This document shows, one piece after another, positions 33,851 to 44,794 of a stretch of 64,000 nt of DNA. The stretch comes from Brachionus manjavacas. Its lineage: Eukaryota > Rotifera > Eurotatoria > Ploima > Brachionidae. The position numbers were made by a program, and so were the translations under genes. The notes beneath the pieces were generated by a model, which had not been told where the DNA came from, made no database searches, and saw only the letters and a program-made list of their open reading frames with translations. Within the stretch, counting starts at the first letter, position 1. The number at the start of each line of letters is the position of its first letter. Where the stretch lies: the NCBI GenBank assembly GCA_019054805.1, contig JAHQIY010000002.1, positions 3,162,001-3,226,000 of the forward strand, read 5' to 3'.

Positions 33851-35884
33851 ATTAATTTTCATTTAATTTATTCAAATTTTTTTTGTAGATATAAATAAGC
33901 TTTTAAAAGGATAGACTTTAGTATTTCAAAAAACATAACTACATAATTAAAATTGTTCGAATGCAGAGAATAGTTGAGTTTCCATAAAAGAGGTATTGAT
34001 TAAAGCAAAAAAAAATTGCATTAAGATTTTTTTAGGCCTTGATATTAACCTTGAAATGTTCTAAGATTTTTTAACATAAGTGTGGATCGAATTCCACAAA
34101 AATCTGAAAATACATTTGAACACTGTAAGCGCTTAAGGGACATTTTTAATCATTAAAGAAAAACTTTATAATTTGTAGAACAAACTTTAAGGATTATTGA
34201 AGAAAACCTAAAACTTACAACATATTTCCCATAAAATTCATTTTGGTTTTTTTAAATTTTTTTACATTTTTTGCAGAAAATTTGCTATTTTTAAGTAAAA
34301 TTCAGTAAAAATTTGAAAAAACTATTGAAAAAAATTAATAAAAACGTTCTTTTTTGAGCTTTTGATTTCCGATAATTTACGTACATTTTCGTAAATTAAC
34401 AATAATTTCCTTTTTTTTAATTTTAAGATGATCAGTTAAATTTGATAATTAACTTCAATTCGCCGAATTAAATTTGGGTTTTTAATTCGCATAATTATTT
34501 TACTGTTAAAAAAAATATTTTTAAAAATTTATTACAATTTAAAAAAAAAATAATTCTGAATTAATTATTCATTGTCAATGAATAATCAAAAATAATCATA
34601 CCATATTTTAAAATAGTAAAATGCTAAATTATGCCTTCGCTTTTTGAAATATCAAATTATCCCGAAAGTTTCCTATTTAATAAACTTAATAAAGATAATT
34701 AAATCAAAAAATTTTATCTGAATTCTTGTATTCTTATAAAACTATAAATTTTGTGAAAATAATTTTAAAAAATGGTCAAACTGATGTTACAATGAAAGAT
34801 CGTATTTAAAAAATTCAATCTAATTATCTAAGGTCAATATTGATTATTTGACAATAATTATATTGGTTTTTTTTTCTGGGTTTTTTTTAACGTCAGAATG
34901 ATCAGTTGATTTTTTCAGACCCGGTTATTAAATTAAAATCACAAATTACTTTTTTTATATTAAAAAACTTATATACTCAAAATTTCTTAATGTTTAGTTC
35001 CTATTTTTTTAAATCAATTTGTTTATAAATTTCTAATAACTCATTAGTAATTATGAACTTGTTGGTTTTTTATTCTTGATCGATTGAACAAATTATTATT
35101 CTTTCAAAAATTTTTCAATTCTTAAAAATTAAAATTGAAATTTATTTTCTTATAAACTGATCTAGTATTAAATTGTTAAACACACTTTAATACTCGATCA
35201 GTTTAGTTTGACTACTTTTATTACTACCAAACTTTGCAGCTATTTTCTGTAGAGAAAAAATTTTCAAAAATGTGAAAATGCTGTTGAAATAAATTGGTGA
35301 TTTTTTTTAAATGGTATCAAATGTTGGCGTACAATTTGTAAATTCGATGCATCAAAAATTGTGAGATCACTTTTTTAAGAGGTTATTTAATTTATTAATT
35401 TTGTAAATTTTTTATTAAAAAAAAATTAATATTTATAATAAAAATAATAATTTAGCTATGCATGACTAGTTTTGTTTAAAAAGTGATCTTTGACTGTGAC
35501 TAGACTGGTTAAAGCTGGCTATTGACCATATGCTGAATATCTAAAAGAACAAAATGTTTAAAATATAAATTATCTATAAATTAAAACATCTACACATAAA
35601 TAAACAATTAAAACACATATTAATTCTAATAACATTTAGACATTAGACGGAAAGACGATAATTTACACGAAATTTTAACATTCAACATTGATTTGAAAGT
35701 ACCATTAAAATCATGGTCGTAATTTAAGCTGTTAGTTTCATTTAAAACACCATTTGAAATTGAATTTGATTCTGAAAATTTGTCCTTAAAAAAAATATGT
35801 AAAATTAAATCATGAAATATTTTAAAAATAAAATTATTCAAAATACTAAAATTAGAGTTTATTATTTAAAATTCAGTAAAATGA
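33851..35884. other. Long AT-rich intergenic region
   Basis: No gene is supported. A possible small exon on the minus strand (35,780-35,626, read after an AG: DKFSESNSISNGVLNETNSL) ends in a stop but has no partner exon that I can identify. ACGTAA-type words at 34,370-34,400 look like MITE debris. Confidence 0.35.
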
Positions 35885-36930
35885 GGTTTTGTGAAATTCA
35901 GTACAAAACGAAAAAAAGAACAGAAAAAATGTAAAAAAATTGAATAATTTTTTTTTAAAGGTTTAAACTTGGTTCTGTAAATGCAACATAGTGCAACTTT
36001 CAAAGTTGCATCAAATATCAAAGCCTACTAAATTTGTAGAGTTATGCAGAAATTAAATTTCAATATAATGGAGCGTGGTGCATTTTGCAGAGATTCTGCA
36101 CACCATTAGCAGACTTTTACAGTTGATGCAATTTTGAATATTGCACCATGCTGCATTTACAGAATTTGGAAGTAGTAGTAGTAGTAGTATTTTTGACTGT
36201 AGCTGGCTATTTATTTAATTTATTTTAAACTTTTAGATAAGAATTTATTAAATTTTTGATTCCAAATGCTTATGACCCAGAAAATAGCAAAAATCGAATT
36301 CTTTCCAAAATTTTTAATTGATTTTATTATGAAAAAATTTCAATTTTCCTTTCATTTCTTACATTTCTTACATAGTTTTGATATGAAAATATAACTCAAT
36401 TTATTGAATTTTTTTATTTTTTATAAAAAAATTAATTAAAATTTTTGAAAATATTCGATTTTTGTTATTTTTTAATAAAGACCTTAATTTTTTTGCCATA
36501 AGCATTTGGAATAGTTTTAGTAAAAGTTAAATTACATGCCTTTACCGACTAATATTCACTTAAAATTACGTAAAATAATTAAAATAATTTAGCCAATTGT
36601 GGGCTTTTTTTAGAAGCAGCGTATTATTTTATTAAAATGATAAAAAATATAGGATTAGTTTAAAATTATCTATTTGAATGCAACATAGTTCAGCACACTT
36701 TTGCGCAACATAAGCCTATTTCTGACAGGACACTGCAAATTTAACAGAAACTAAATTTCAGTGTAATAAAGCGTACTGCTTTTTGCCTTAATCTGCACAT
36801 CTTTAGCAGGCCCTCACATTTGGTTCAATTATATTTGCTGCAACATAATGCATTCACAGAACTAATGGAAAAAAGTAATTAAATTTGTTATCATTTTGCT
36901 CTGTTCTTTTATACTGAATTTCTCAAAGGC
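35885..36930. mobile_element. Composite MITE of the GGTTTTGTGAAGTTC family (about 1.05 kb)
   Basis: The left end GGTTTTGTGAAATTCAGTAC and the reversed right end GCCTTTGAGAAATTCAGTAT start imperfect inverted repeats that share GAACAG. Inside are two palindromic blocks with the same plan as the 10,984 element: 35,973-36,165 (TTCTGTAAATGCAACATAGT and its near complement) and 36,675-36,865 (ATGCAACATAGTTCAGCACA to CATTCACAGAAC). A short TAG microsatellite lies at 36,175-36,190. It is either one long element or two related ones that each lost an outer end. Its right end is 23 bp from the stop of the MBD gene. Confidence 0.65.
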
Positions 36931-36952
36931 ATTTATTTGGGTTTGTTTTACT

Positions 36953-38293
36953 TTAAATAAATATAAAACATTGGTTTTTAGTGTTCAAAAAAAAGGAATA
37001 TTTCAAAGGTAAAATAGACATTGCTTGTATTTGTATTATTACAGTCAAAATTACCATGGTTAAGGAATTGAATTGGTTGTGTTCAAAGGCAAAATTCTTT
37101 TCATCAAATAACAAATCGTTTGAGTCAAACTGAATTGATTCTCTGTTTGAATCTGAATTTAAGACAAAATTTGAAATTAAAATTGAATCTGATTGCTGCT
37201 GAGGTAAATTAGCATCTTGAATTTGATTGTTTTGACCGTGGTTATTTTGGCTAATAATTGCAGTATTTTCAACTTTTTGATTTGTTTTGGACTTTTTGGG
37301 GCAAGGCTTTTTGTCACTTATTGTTCGCTTAGAGTTTTGGTTCACTTCATCCAGGACTTTGACTAAATTTTTTTGTTTTTTAATACCATGACAAACATGT
37401 CTGCAAGAACAGGAGTTTTTCGATGATTTTTTGGAAGTTGCAGTTTCTACAGACGGATTGAAATTAAAAGTGTCGTATATGTTCAAAGGACATTCTAGTC
37501 CACACTTACAGGTCTGGTCACTAAGTAAATAATTTTTGACATCTTGGTGGGACTTGAGTCGAAAACCAGTTGGGCTGATGTAACTTATAGTTTTATCAGG
37601 CTCTACTAGTCTGTTCCAGTCTTGAGGTATTTCGAGTATTTTTTTTGGCTTGGTTTTGGGATTTTTTGACTTTGACTTTTTGGGTTTAGACTGAGATTTT
37701 GAGCCATCACTGTCATAGAATTCGTTCGAATCGTTAAGCTCGTTTGAAAAGCTATCTTGAGAATAATTTTTTGAAAATTCTGAATCATTTTGTGACACAT
37801 TGTTTAATTTTAGGCCTGACTTTTGGTCAGATATATTGGTGGATTTTAAATTTTGATTTAAGCTTTCAAGTTCTTTGGTCTTTTCCTTAATGTTGCGAAG
37901 TATTTCGGACACTAATTGAGACGTTCTTTCTTCGTCTATCTCAGAGGTGGCCTGAGTTGACTTTTTCTTTTGAGATTTTTTTTGCGATTTATTACCAATT
38001 TCGTGTGAATCAAGTGAGTGTTTAAAGGCAGGATTGGCAGATGCAGGCGCTGGTGATGAAGAAGAATTGGACGAAGGAGACAAGATTTCTTGATTTTGCA
38101 AAGACTTGCTTACATTTTGGTTAATTACATGAACTTGCTGTTGAGGCTCTGATTTGGAATAATTGTAGTACAAAATATCCTTTATCATTACCGCATTTTG
38201 CTGATGCATATTTAAGTTTTGACTCAGCTGAAAGTTCAGAGTGTTGTGGGATAAATCGGTCAGAGTCAGGTCTTGGTCCTGGTTTTCCAACAT
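36953..38293 (-). CDS. MBD5/6-type methyl-CpG-binding-domain protein
   Basis: A single long frame of 446 residues. The domain at about 225-295 (IPQDWNRLVEPDKTISYISP, then TGFRLKSHQDVKNYLLSDQ and TCKCGLECPLNIYDTFNF) is the diverged MBD of the MBD5/MBD6 (fly six-banded) group. The TCKCGLECPL block is the group's signature. These proteins join the PR-DUB histone H2A deubiquitinase complex, and their MBD is not a classical reader of methyl-CpG. A second Cys cluster (SCSCRHVCH) follows, then a basic stretch (KKPCPKKSKTNQK). The N-terminal half is Q/S/N-rich with a coiled-coil-like segment (KEKTKELESLNQNL). The last about 35 residues (MVILTVIIQIQ...) look non-native; a donor-like GTAATTTTG follows CCATG there, so the true C-terminus may be in another exon. 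ATG at 38293 is the first in frame. Confidence 0.85.
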   Translation of the reverse strand: MLENQDQDLTLTDLSHNTLNFQLSQNLNMHQQNAVMIKDILYYNYSKSEPQQQVHVINQNVSKSLQNQEILSPSSNSSSSPAPASANPAFKHSLDSHEIGNKSQKKSQKKKSTQATSEIDEERTSQLVSEILRNIKEKTKELESLNQNLKSTNISDQKSGLKLNNVSQNDSEFSKNYSQDSFSNELNDSNEFYDSDGSKSQSKPKKSKSKNPKTKPKKILEIPQDWNRLVEPDKTISYISPTGFRLKSHQDVKNYLLSDQTCKCGLECPLNIYDTFNFNPSVETATSKKSSKNSCSCRHVCHGIKKQKNLVKVLDEVNQNSKRTISDKKPCPKKSKTNQKVENTAIISQNNHGQNNQIQDANLPQQQSDSILISNFVLNSDSNRESIQFDSNDLLFDEKNFAFEHNQFNSLTMVILTVIIQIQAMSILPLKYSFFLNTKNQCFIFI

Positions 38294-39008
38294 TTTAAAA
38301 ATGAAAAAAACAAAATTTCAAAAGAAATAATTTTGGAAAACCGACATTTTGAAATTCATGTCGCATAATTGTCGTATGCCTCTGGAGGAAAAGTGTCATA
38401 AACGGAAATAATTTTTAATTGTTCAAAATTTTGTTAACATTTGTTTAAAAATGCTTTTCACAATCTCATTTTACTGATGAAAATGAACATCTAGGTAATT
38501 AGTAGCTAAATTTGAAGACCGGGTTTAAAAAAAAGTAAAATTAGAATAACTTTTAAATGATACAACATGTTAAAAACAAAGCATTAAACATATATTTTCG
38601 TCATTTAATAAAATTTTTCATCGTTTATTGAATAAATCGACTTTAGAGAAGAGGATTACAACAAATAAAGATTCAAATCAAGATTGCAAACAAAATTAAA
38701 TAAAATTAAATATTATTTCTTCTTGCAAAATAAACATTTATTCCTGTTAAAATATTTTTCTTATTTAACTTTATCAGACTTATTTTTCTTTTTATTTTAC
38801 CTTATTTTAATGATTTTTTAACCAAAAGAAGCACTAGATGGAAATAAACTAGAAATAAACTAATAAATAAGTAATCATCAAGATCAACATAATATAAACT
38901 TTTTCGTTTAAAAAATTAATCTGATGAAAGTAAAAATTAACCTTTTAAGTAAAAGTAAATGAAGCTTCTAATAGATCTAATTATGTTTGGATTTAATAAG
39001 AAGAAGAA
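38294..39008. other. Intergenic DNA upstream of the MBD gene
   Basis: AT-rich, no gene seen. It should include the MBD gene promoter just above 38293. Confidence 0.4.
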
Positions 39009-39012
39009 TTAA

Positions 39013-40197
39013 CTTTAGAAGACACATTTTTTTTACCGTTAATACCCGAGAAGTTAGACAACTTCTTTTTTAAATTACAATGAAAAAGTGAGGTATTTTG
39101 AACATTTCGATAATGAACAATTTATTTTATTAAATTAAAATTCAGAATTAGTTCAAATTGCTCCAAAATTGCTGACTCAAAAGAAAAATTAATTGCAAAA
39201 GAATAAAAAATCAAGTGAATAGAGCTACAGGAATTCTCGGCCAGTTGAAAAGATCCTTTAGATATTGGATCATAGATACTGAGGGACCCTCTACTATGCT
39301 TAAGTAAGACTCCATCTGGAATATGCCGCTGCTGTTTGGTTCCTCTCTAGCAAGAAAGACGCAGTGATGCTGGAGCAGGTGCAGAGAAGGGCCACCAAAC
39401 TTGTGCCCCAAATTAGAAACTGACTTTACATGAACGCCGTGTACGTGGAGACTTAATCCAGGTGTTCAAACTCACCAAAGGCATCAACTAGGTGAGCTGG
39501 ATGAACCCCCAGGCTGCTGCAATTTCAATATCTCAACCAGGACTCGTCGGTGGTATCAGAGGTCATGCGAGAAGACTGTCCGGCCAAGCCTTCACCAAAT
39601 GTCTACAAAGGACAAATGCATTCAACAACAGGATAGTCAACGAGTGGAACGCCCTGCCAGCTACAGTCACAGATGCCGACTCGGTCAACAAGTTCAAGAA
39701 ATGATACGACGCCTTCTGGTCTAGTCAACAATCTTGAACATAAACATTTACTTGTAAAATTTTCAAATTTTTTTATTTTTTAATTATTCTATTATTGCGC
39801 TTTCAATTTTAGTGTAAAATTATCCAACAATTGTACTATACATACTTCAGCTTTTTCAATCTATAATCTTAACTCTTATTCGACTTAAAAATTAAACTTC
39901 ATTTCTTCTGTCGGTATTTTTCTAAGTGTGATGCGCAAGGAGCTACCATAGGGGACCTCCTAGTAGGTCACCTCCGCAAGCTAGCCTTGCTGTAGCTTAT
40001 ATATATTATTATTAAGATGCTTGACAGGCAAAAAAAAACTTCTCGGGACTTAATTTCGATTTTTTTAATGGTTTTTAATAAGTGATAAAAATAATTCTTA
40101 ACAAAATATAATTTATATTTTTGAAAATGAATTAGCGAAAAATTTTCGTGTTTTGATGACCAAAAAAATTCTAAAATACTTCTCGGGTCTTCTAGTG
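39013..40197. mobile_element. Decayed piggyBac-type element with nested LINE
   Basis: The left end at 39013 (TTAA, then CTTTAGAAGACAC, later ACCGTTAATACCCGAGAAG) and the right end (CTTCTCGGGTCTTCTAGTG, then TTAT) match the ends of the piggyBac element at 55,651-57,091 (CACTAGAAGACCCG, ACCGTTAAGTCCC). One flanking TTAA is intact; the other has become TTAT. The interior carries a CR1-like LINE (39,195-40,018). No transposase coding is visible, so this is a deleted or MITE-like relative. Confidence 0.75.
39195..40018 (+). mobile_element. CR1-like LINE 3' part, less AT-rich
   Basis: With frameshifts it reads VNRATGILGQLKRSFRYW, then RRGDLIQVFKLTKGIN-like text, then HARRLSGQAFTKCLQR, NAFNNRIVNEWNALPATV and DADSVNKFKK (about 39,690). 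This is the end of a CR1-type ORF2. The 3' UTR reaches a tail of TATATATTATTATTA at about 40,000-40,018. Its base composition is close to balanced, unlike its surroundings, suggesting relatively recent arrival or a donor with different composition. It lies inside the piggyBac remnant. Confidence 0.8.
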
Positions 40198-40234
40198 TTA
40201 TTGTTTAAAAAAAGAAAACTATAACCAATATTTA

Positions 40235-40735
40235 ATTATTTAAAAATAATTTAGGAAAAGTTTTTTCAGGGCAATTCCAAATCGCGATGCCTTCTTTTCA
40301 GCTTCAACCATTGCAAAATGGCAAAAAAAAGTTAAATAATAAAAGCTATAAATAATAGAGTAGAGTAATATTTATTTTTTGATTAAATTGTTAAATTAAA
40401 ATTCTCCCAAGAGTTCGGTGTGTTTAAGGTTGAATCAAAGAAAGTTTAGCACTTTATATTGTTTCTGTGCGAGCTTTGGAGCAGTAAGTCCTGGATCTCG
40501 TAAGCTATTAATTCATGATTTTGCTTGGAGGTGATAAATCTTGAAAAAAGATTGTTTGCTCTATCATCAATCAAATCGATTCTAAATCTTTGATACTTGT
40601 TTTTACTGGAAAATATTTGATAATTTTCAAGGTACGGCTTTTATCTTTTGAGTACCTGATTGAGGTGTTATAAAGCAGTAGTGACATAATTTAAGAATTC
40701 TGTTGATTTTAAAAGAGGATCCTCACCAAAATTTT
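40235..40735 (-). mobile_element. LINE 3' part (family B)
   Basis: It is similar over most of its length to the minus-strand LINE at 3,880-4,390: the 3' end AATTTAGGAAAAGTTTTTTC, the block TCAAAGAAAGTTTAGCA and CTGGATCTCGTAAGCTATTA recur in the same order. Truncated on the 5' side, with no open frame. Confidence 0.7.
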
Positions 40736-40744
40736 TCACATGTA

Positions 40745-40956
40745 ACAATCTTTTCCAATTTTATATATTCTTAATTTTCATTTATTTAGCTTATTTACTT
40801 TTTTTTAATTCTTCATCTTAATCTTAATCTTATTTTATTAACTTTAATTTTATTTTTATTTTATTTTATTTCATTTTTATTTTATTTTTTTTAATTTTTA
40901 ACTTATTCTGAAGGAGCTCTAGCTCGGTACAGAAAACAAATAAATAAATAAATAAT
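40745..40956 (+). mobile_element. LINE 3' tail (family A)
   Basis: A T-rich stretch, then GAAGGAGCTCTAGCTCGGTA and CAGAAAACAAATAAATAAAT. It is nearly the same as the tail at 8,580-8,826, including the run-in CTTAATTTTCATTTATTTAG. Confidence 0.8.
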
Positions 40957-41509
40957 AACTTTTGGTCAAATAATTTTTCAACTATTTAAGGATGTATGTT
41001 TTAAATTAATTTAAAATTTATTATGTTTGATCTTTTTTAGGATAGTCACGAATACTTCTTTAGCAAATTTTTGAACCAGATTATTTAGTATTTTTGACGA
41101 AAAAAAAAAATGATTATTAAACGAAAATTATTTTGGTCATTTAAAAACATTTTTTATTAATAATGACATTTATTTTATACTCAATAAATGTTTGTGCAAT
41201 TTTTGAAAGAGACATTTGTAAAAATTACTTTTATTGGTCTCTAAAATTTATAAAAGTAATTAAAAATTTTTAAATGAAAATGGTGAAAACTTCAAAAAAA
41301 ATATTTTAGACCTTTCTCAAAAAATAAGACTTATGACCAACTTAGACAAAAAGAAAAAAAGGTATTTTATTTATATTGATTTATTAAAAGATACTGTAAT
41401 TATGAATTAATATTTTATTAATTAAAAACATTGTTTATAATTGTTTTTTTAAATGCAAATAATTAAAAGTGGATAAATAAAATGTTTTACATTAGAGAAA
41501 ATTAATAAA
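40957..41509. other. Intergenic DNA, 3' flank of the Ig gene
   Basis: AT-rich, with no gene or repeat recognised. Confidence 0.4.
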
Positions 41510-43009
41510 TTATCTAATAAAAGATTTTTGTGAAAGTGGTCTTGTTGAAATGGAATGGTTGGTTAGCGATGATGGTTGTTTACTGTTCAGATGATAAATT
41601 GGATAATAGTTGAACTGGATAGGCTTTGGAAGATTTACGATGATTGGATTTTGAGGAGTTGTATTTTTTGAATAAACAACTGCCATCTGATCCAGACCTC
41701 TATTGTTAGGCGTTGAATTTGTGACCATTGGAACAAAGGAATATCGTTTCAAATTGTAATTACTGTTTTCAATAGAACCACGAGACAAATGGTGCAATGA
41801 ATTCGATATTTGTCTGTTTTCATTCATTTTCCTAGGCAAATTGTCAATGCCTACACTGATTTCTTTGTCACTTCGCAGTTTTATCCAGTAATAGCAAAAC
41901 AAAACAGAAATAAACAAAACCGAAAATATTGAAAAAATTATTATGGCTATTATGGACAAAGGAATAGTGGAATGGCCCAAATTTTGTCTAGGATTTTCAA
42001 GGTCAAGTGCCAGTTCACCTCTGGTTCTAAACTCGATCACATCAAGATCATATACTTGAGATGACAGTTGTCCTTTTGTCATGCACACATACAAGCCATT
42101 TTCTAAAATAGATGGACTGATTAGCATCAATTTGTTGCTTTCAGTTAAATGCAATTCATTTGTGACTAATTTGTAGAACAAATTGAATCCAATCATCACT
42201 TGAGATGATCTTGATTTAATGTTTTTATTTTTGTAGTGAACATACCATTCAGCATTGTCACTACGACATTCCAAGCTAACCAATTCATTTGCCTTGGTTG
42301 CAACTTTTTTGATGGCAGCTACTTGTATTCGAAAATGGCGATTTATTTGGCCGTGTTCGTTTGACACTTGACAACGATATTCGCCCGAGTCCGAAGAAAC
42401 AAGACGCCTGAACTTAAAACTCATCTTATTTCTCACTAGACCGTATTCTTCCTCGCCAACAACTTGGCCATTTTTGTACCACAAAACAGAGGGACGAGGA
42501 GAACCAAAAGCCGAACAATCTAAATCCAACTCGGACTGTTCAAAAAAGTATTTTGTTCTATTTTGATGATCATTGATGAACACAGGCGAGTTTCCACTAA
42601 TTACATGAGTTTTTGCTCGCACTAAATAATTGCCACTGGCTTTGAGATTATTTTCTATTGATTGCAAAATTATTGTTTTGCTACGAACTATTTCACCATT
42701 GCCTTTGACAAGTTGACATTCATAAGTTCCACAATCAGTTGGCAAAAATTCACTAATTACCAGTCGATTCAGATTTATCTGCACTCTCTTGTCTGTTAGA
42801 ACAGAAAAAAGTTTTTCCTTGTCTTTGTACCATGAAAACAAATTAACATTGTTGTCATTGCTGGCTTCTTCAAATGGACAGTTGAGCTCAATTTGTTCGC
42901 CTCTAGCAAATGTGTGCACCGAATTTTCATTCAAGTAAATTTGACTCAAATCGACTTGCGAAATTAGATTTGTAATTGTAGACAAGATTATAAACATCAA
43001 GTGAATCAT
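41510..43009 (-). CDS. Three-Ig-domain single-pass receptor, possibly FGFRL1-like
   Basis: A single-exon 499-residue type I membrane protein. A hydrophobic signal peptide (MIHLMFIILSTITNLISQ) leads to Ig1 (IELNCPFEE, LFSWYKDKE, DCGTYECQL), Ig2 (LDLDCSAFGSPRPSVLWYKN, SSDSGEYRCQVSNEHG) and a weaker Ig3 (VSLECRSDNAEWYVHYKN, ILENGLYVCM). The membrane span is about 354-380 (LSIIAIIIFSIFSVLFISVL), followed by a 115-residue cytoplasmic tail with no kinase. The layout (three Ig, one span, kinase-less tail) and the Ig2 sequence recall FGFRL1, but other cell-adhesion Ig proteins are not excluded. Each Ig has its Cys pair; Ig1 has an extra Cys (TDCGTYEC). The ATG at 43009 starts the signal peptide. The large duplication begins about 230 bp upstream of this gene. 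Confidence 0.75.
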   Translation of the reverse strand: MIHLMFIILSTITNLISQVDLSQIYLNENSVHTFARGEQIELNCPFEEASNDNNVNLFSWYKDKEKLFSVLTDKRVQINLNRLVISEFLPTDCGTYECQLVKGNGEIVRSKTIILQSIENNLKASGNYLVRAKTHVISGNSPVFINDHQNRTKYFFEQSELDLDCSAFGSPRPSVLWYKNGQVVGEEEYGLVRNKMSFKFRRLVSSDSGEYRCQVSNEHGQINRHFRIQVAAIKKVATKANELVSLECRSDNAEWYVHYKNKNIKSRSSQVMIGFNLFYKLVTNELHLTESNKLMLISPSILENGLYVCMTKGQLSSQVYDLDVIEFRTRGELALDLENPRQNLGHSTIPLSIIAIIIFSIFSVLFISVLFCYYWIKLRSDKEISVGIDNLPRKMNENRQISNSLHHLSRGSIENSNYNLKRYSFVPMVTNSTPNNRGLDQMAVVYSKNTTPQNPIIVNLPKPIQFNYYPIYHLNSKQPSSLTNHSISTRPLSQKSFIR

Positions 43010-43549
43010 TTTGTATTTTGTGAAAGACAGTGAAATGATTATTTAAAATTGTGCTCGACAAACGACATTTACATTTATTTAAATAAGTCAATGTACGATA
43101 AAAATCGGCAAGATAAACCATCAATCAGTGGAATATTTTAAGGCATCTCTGGTTTGTAAAGAAGACGTTCACAATTCAATTCAAAGAATAAAAGAATAAT
43201 GAAAGATTCAGAAAATAATTTAGCAGTCTTTTATTAAAATTGCTATTTTAGATAATTGCACAAAGGTAAATTTTACCGCAAAGCTAAAAATAATTTACAA
43301 GTGCAACAGACTGTCAATTAGTGATTGTAATAATTAACTGGCAAAATAATGTGGTTGTTGGTCATTCAATACACAAACTGAAACTAGTGAACCCTTAAGT
43401 GTCACTAAAACAATTCTTTGTAAATTTTGGATGATCTTTACAAAATTAAATTTTGGTAGTCAATTGAATAATCTTAATCATTTTTTTGTAATTTTTTTGT
43501 AAACAAACTGAATTTTTTACTTTATTGTAAAATGGATATTTAACTGTCC

Positions 43550-43751
43550 ATTTTTTTTTTTATTTCAATTTTTCCATGGGACTTAAACTTTAATTAAATA
43601 AATAAATAAATAAAATCTAAAAAGGAAAATGTTGACCTTAACAAGAAAATAAATAGTAATAAATTATCAAACAGCATCGTCCATTGAGCTCGGTTCAATA
43701 TCAAAGGAACATTTGAAACTGTTCAGTAATCAAATAAATAAATAATGAATT
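43550..43751. other. A-rich junk with LINE-tail-like ends
   Basis: Short tails of AAATAAATAAATAAAT and a block ATTGAGCTCGGTTCAATATC suggest decayed LINE 3' ends. GTTGACCTTAACAAGAAAAT recurs, reversed, at 53,850 and 63,740. Confidence 0.5.
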
Positions 43752-44620
43752 TAAAAGATATCAGTTGAGAGGTCGTGTTCAGTAGTCTTTTCTAGGTACA
43801 AAAAAAGTGATAATCAATACTTAAAAATTTATGGAAACAAATTAGTGAGCCAAAAAGAAATCAAGTTTCTTGGTATTAAATTTGATTCTAAGCTAAACTT
43901 CAATATACTGATGGACGAAATTAAAGAACGCTGCAATAAAAGGCCAAATATTATTAAGATATTATAATTATAATTATTATTTATTTCAAAAAATTACGCC
44001 AAATTTTGCAGTGTATAAAAAATAAAATAAAAAGTATCAAGTATCATTATTAAGATATTGTCAAATAAAAAATGGGATCTTACTCAAAACACACTAGGAA
44101 ATTTTTACAAATCTTTAGTCGGATCAATTTTAGACTATTCTTTTCCTTGCTTGAATTCATTTTCAGAAAATAATATCAAAAAACTACAAGCAATTCAGAA
44201 TACAGCAGAAAGATCTACCCTTAAGTTTAAATGTGATACTCCCTCCAACATCGTGCATCATGAAATTTTTAATAAACTTAAATTACTAACAGTCTCGAAT
44301 CGGTTTTTTGAGTTGAGAGATAGAGTAGTGTTGGGACAGGAATGAGTCATTCTATTCTATTGGTTGTCAGACTGGTGGAGGAATACAAAGAAGGTTTCGA
44401 ATCGAAATATATTGAATACCCAACTCCATTGTGTAATTGCTAACTTACTATTTCCTCCTTTTTTCCTGACAACTGAACTATGTAAACATGTGCCACAATT
44501 AGCAATCAATGTATTCTTAACTTTCATTTTTTTTTTAGTTTATTTACTTTATTTTGATTTTTTTGTAATTCATTCTGAAGGAGCCCTAGCTCGTTACAAA
44601 AATCAAATAAATAAAATAAA
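43752..44620 (+). mobile_element. Jockey-like LINE 3' part (family A), left-arm copy
   Basis: It reads KEIKFLGIKFDSKLNFNILM, an interrupting 82-bp insert, SNKKWDLTQNTLGNFYKSLV, LDYSFPCLNSFSENNIKKL, AERSTLKFKCDTPSNIVHHE and EGFESKYIEYPTP, then the family A tail (GAAGGAGCCCTAGCTCG) ending about 44,620. It has frameshifts near 44,330 and no RT catalytic box. The right-arm mirror is at 62,760-63,632. Confidence 0.85.
43950..44059. repeat. 82-bp insertion flanked by a 14-bp direct repeat
   Basis: ATTATTAAGATATT occurs at 43950-43963 and 44046-44059 around an 82-bp insert. Removing the insert and one repeat restores the LINE reading NIIKILSNKKW. The insert contains TTATTTATTTC and an ACGCCA word like the LINE tails at 22,767 and 51,985, so it is probably a tiny retrotransposed 3' end with its target-site duplication. 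The right arm carries it too. Confidence 0.85.
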
Positions 44621-44794
44621 TCAGAATCTAATTGACCTGCTTTGTGTTCAAAGGGACCATAGACCCGCAGTTTAAATTAATAATTAAAAAAAATTCAATT
44701 ATCTTTTGTTATGCTCATAATTCCCATTAGTCCCTTTTTATCCTAGTCGATAATGAAGAGGCGCTATCTTATACCAAAGAAACAAATACCAATT

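Noticed and set aside
35626-35841. 71-codon minus-strand frame as a gene
   Set aside because: Possible 3' exon after an AG, but no partner exon, motif or homologue could be seen.
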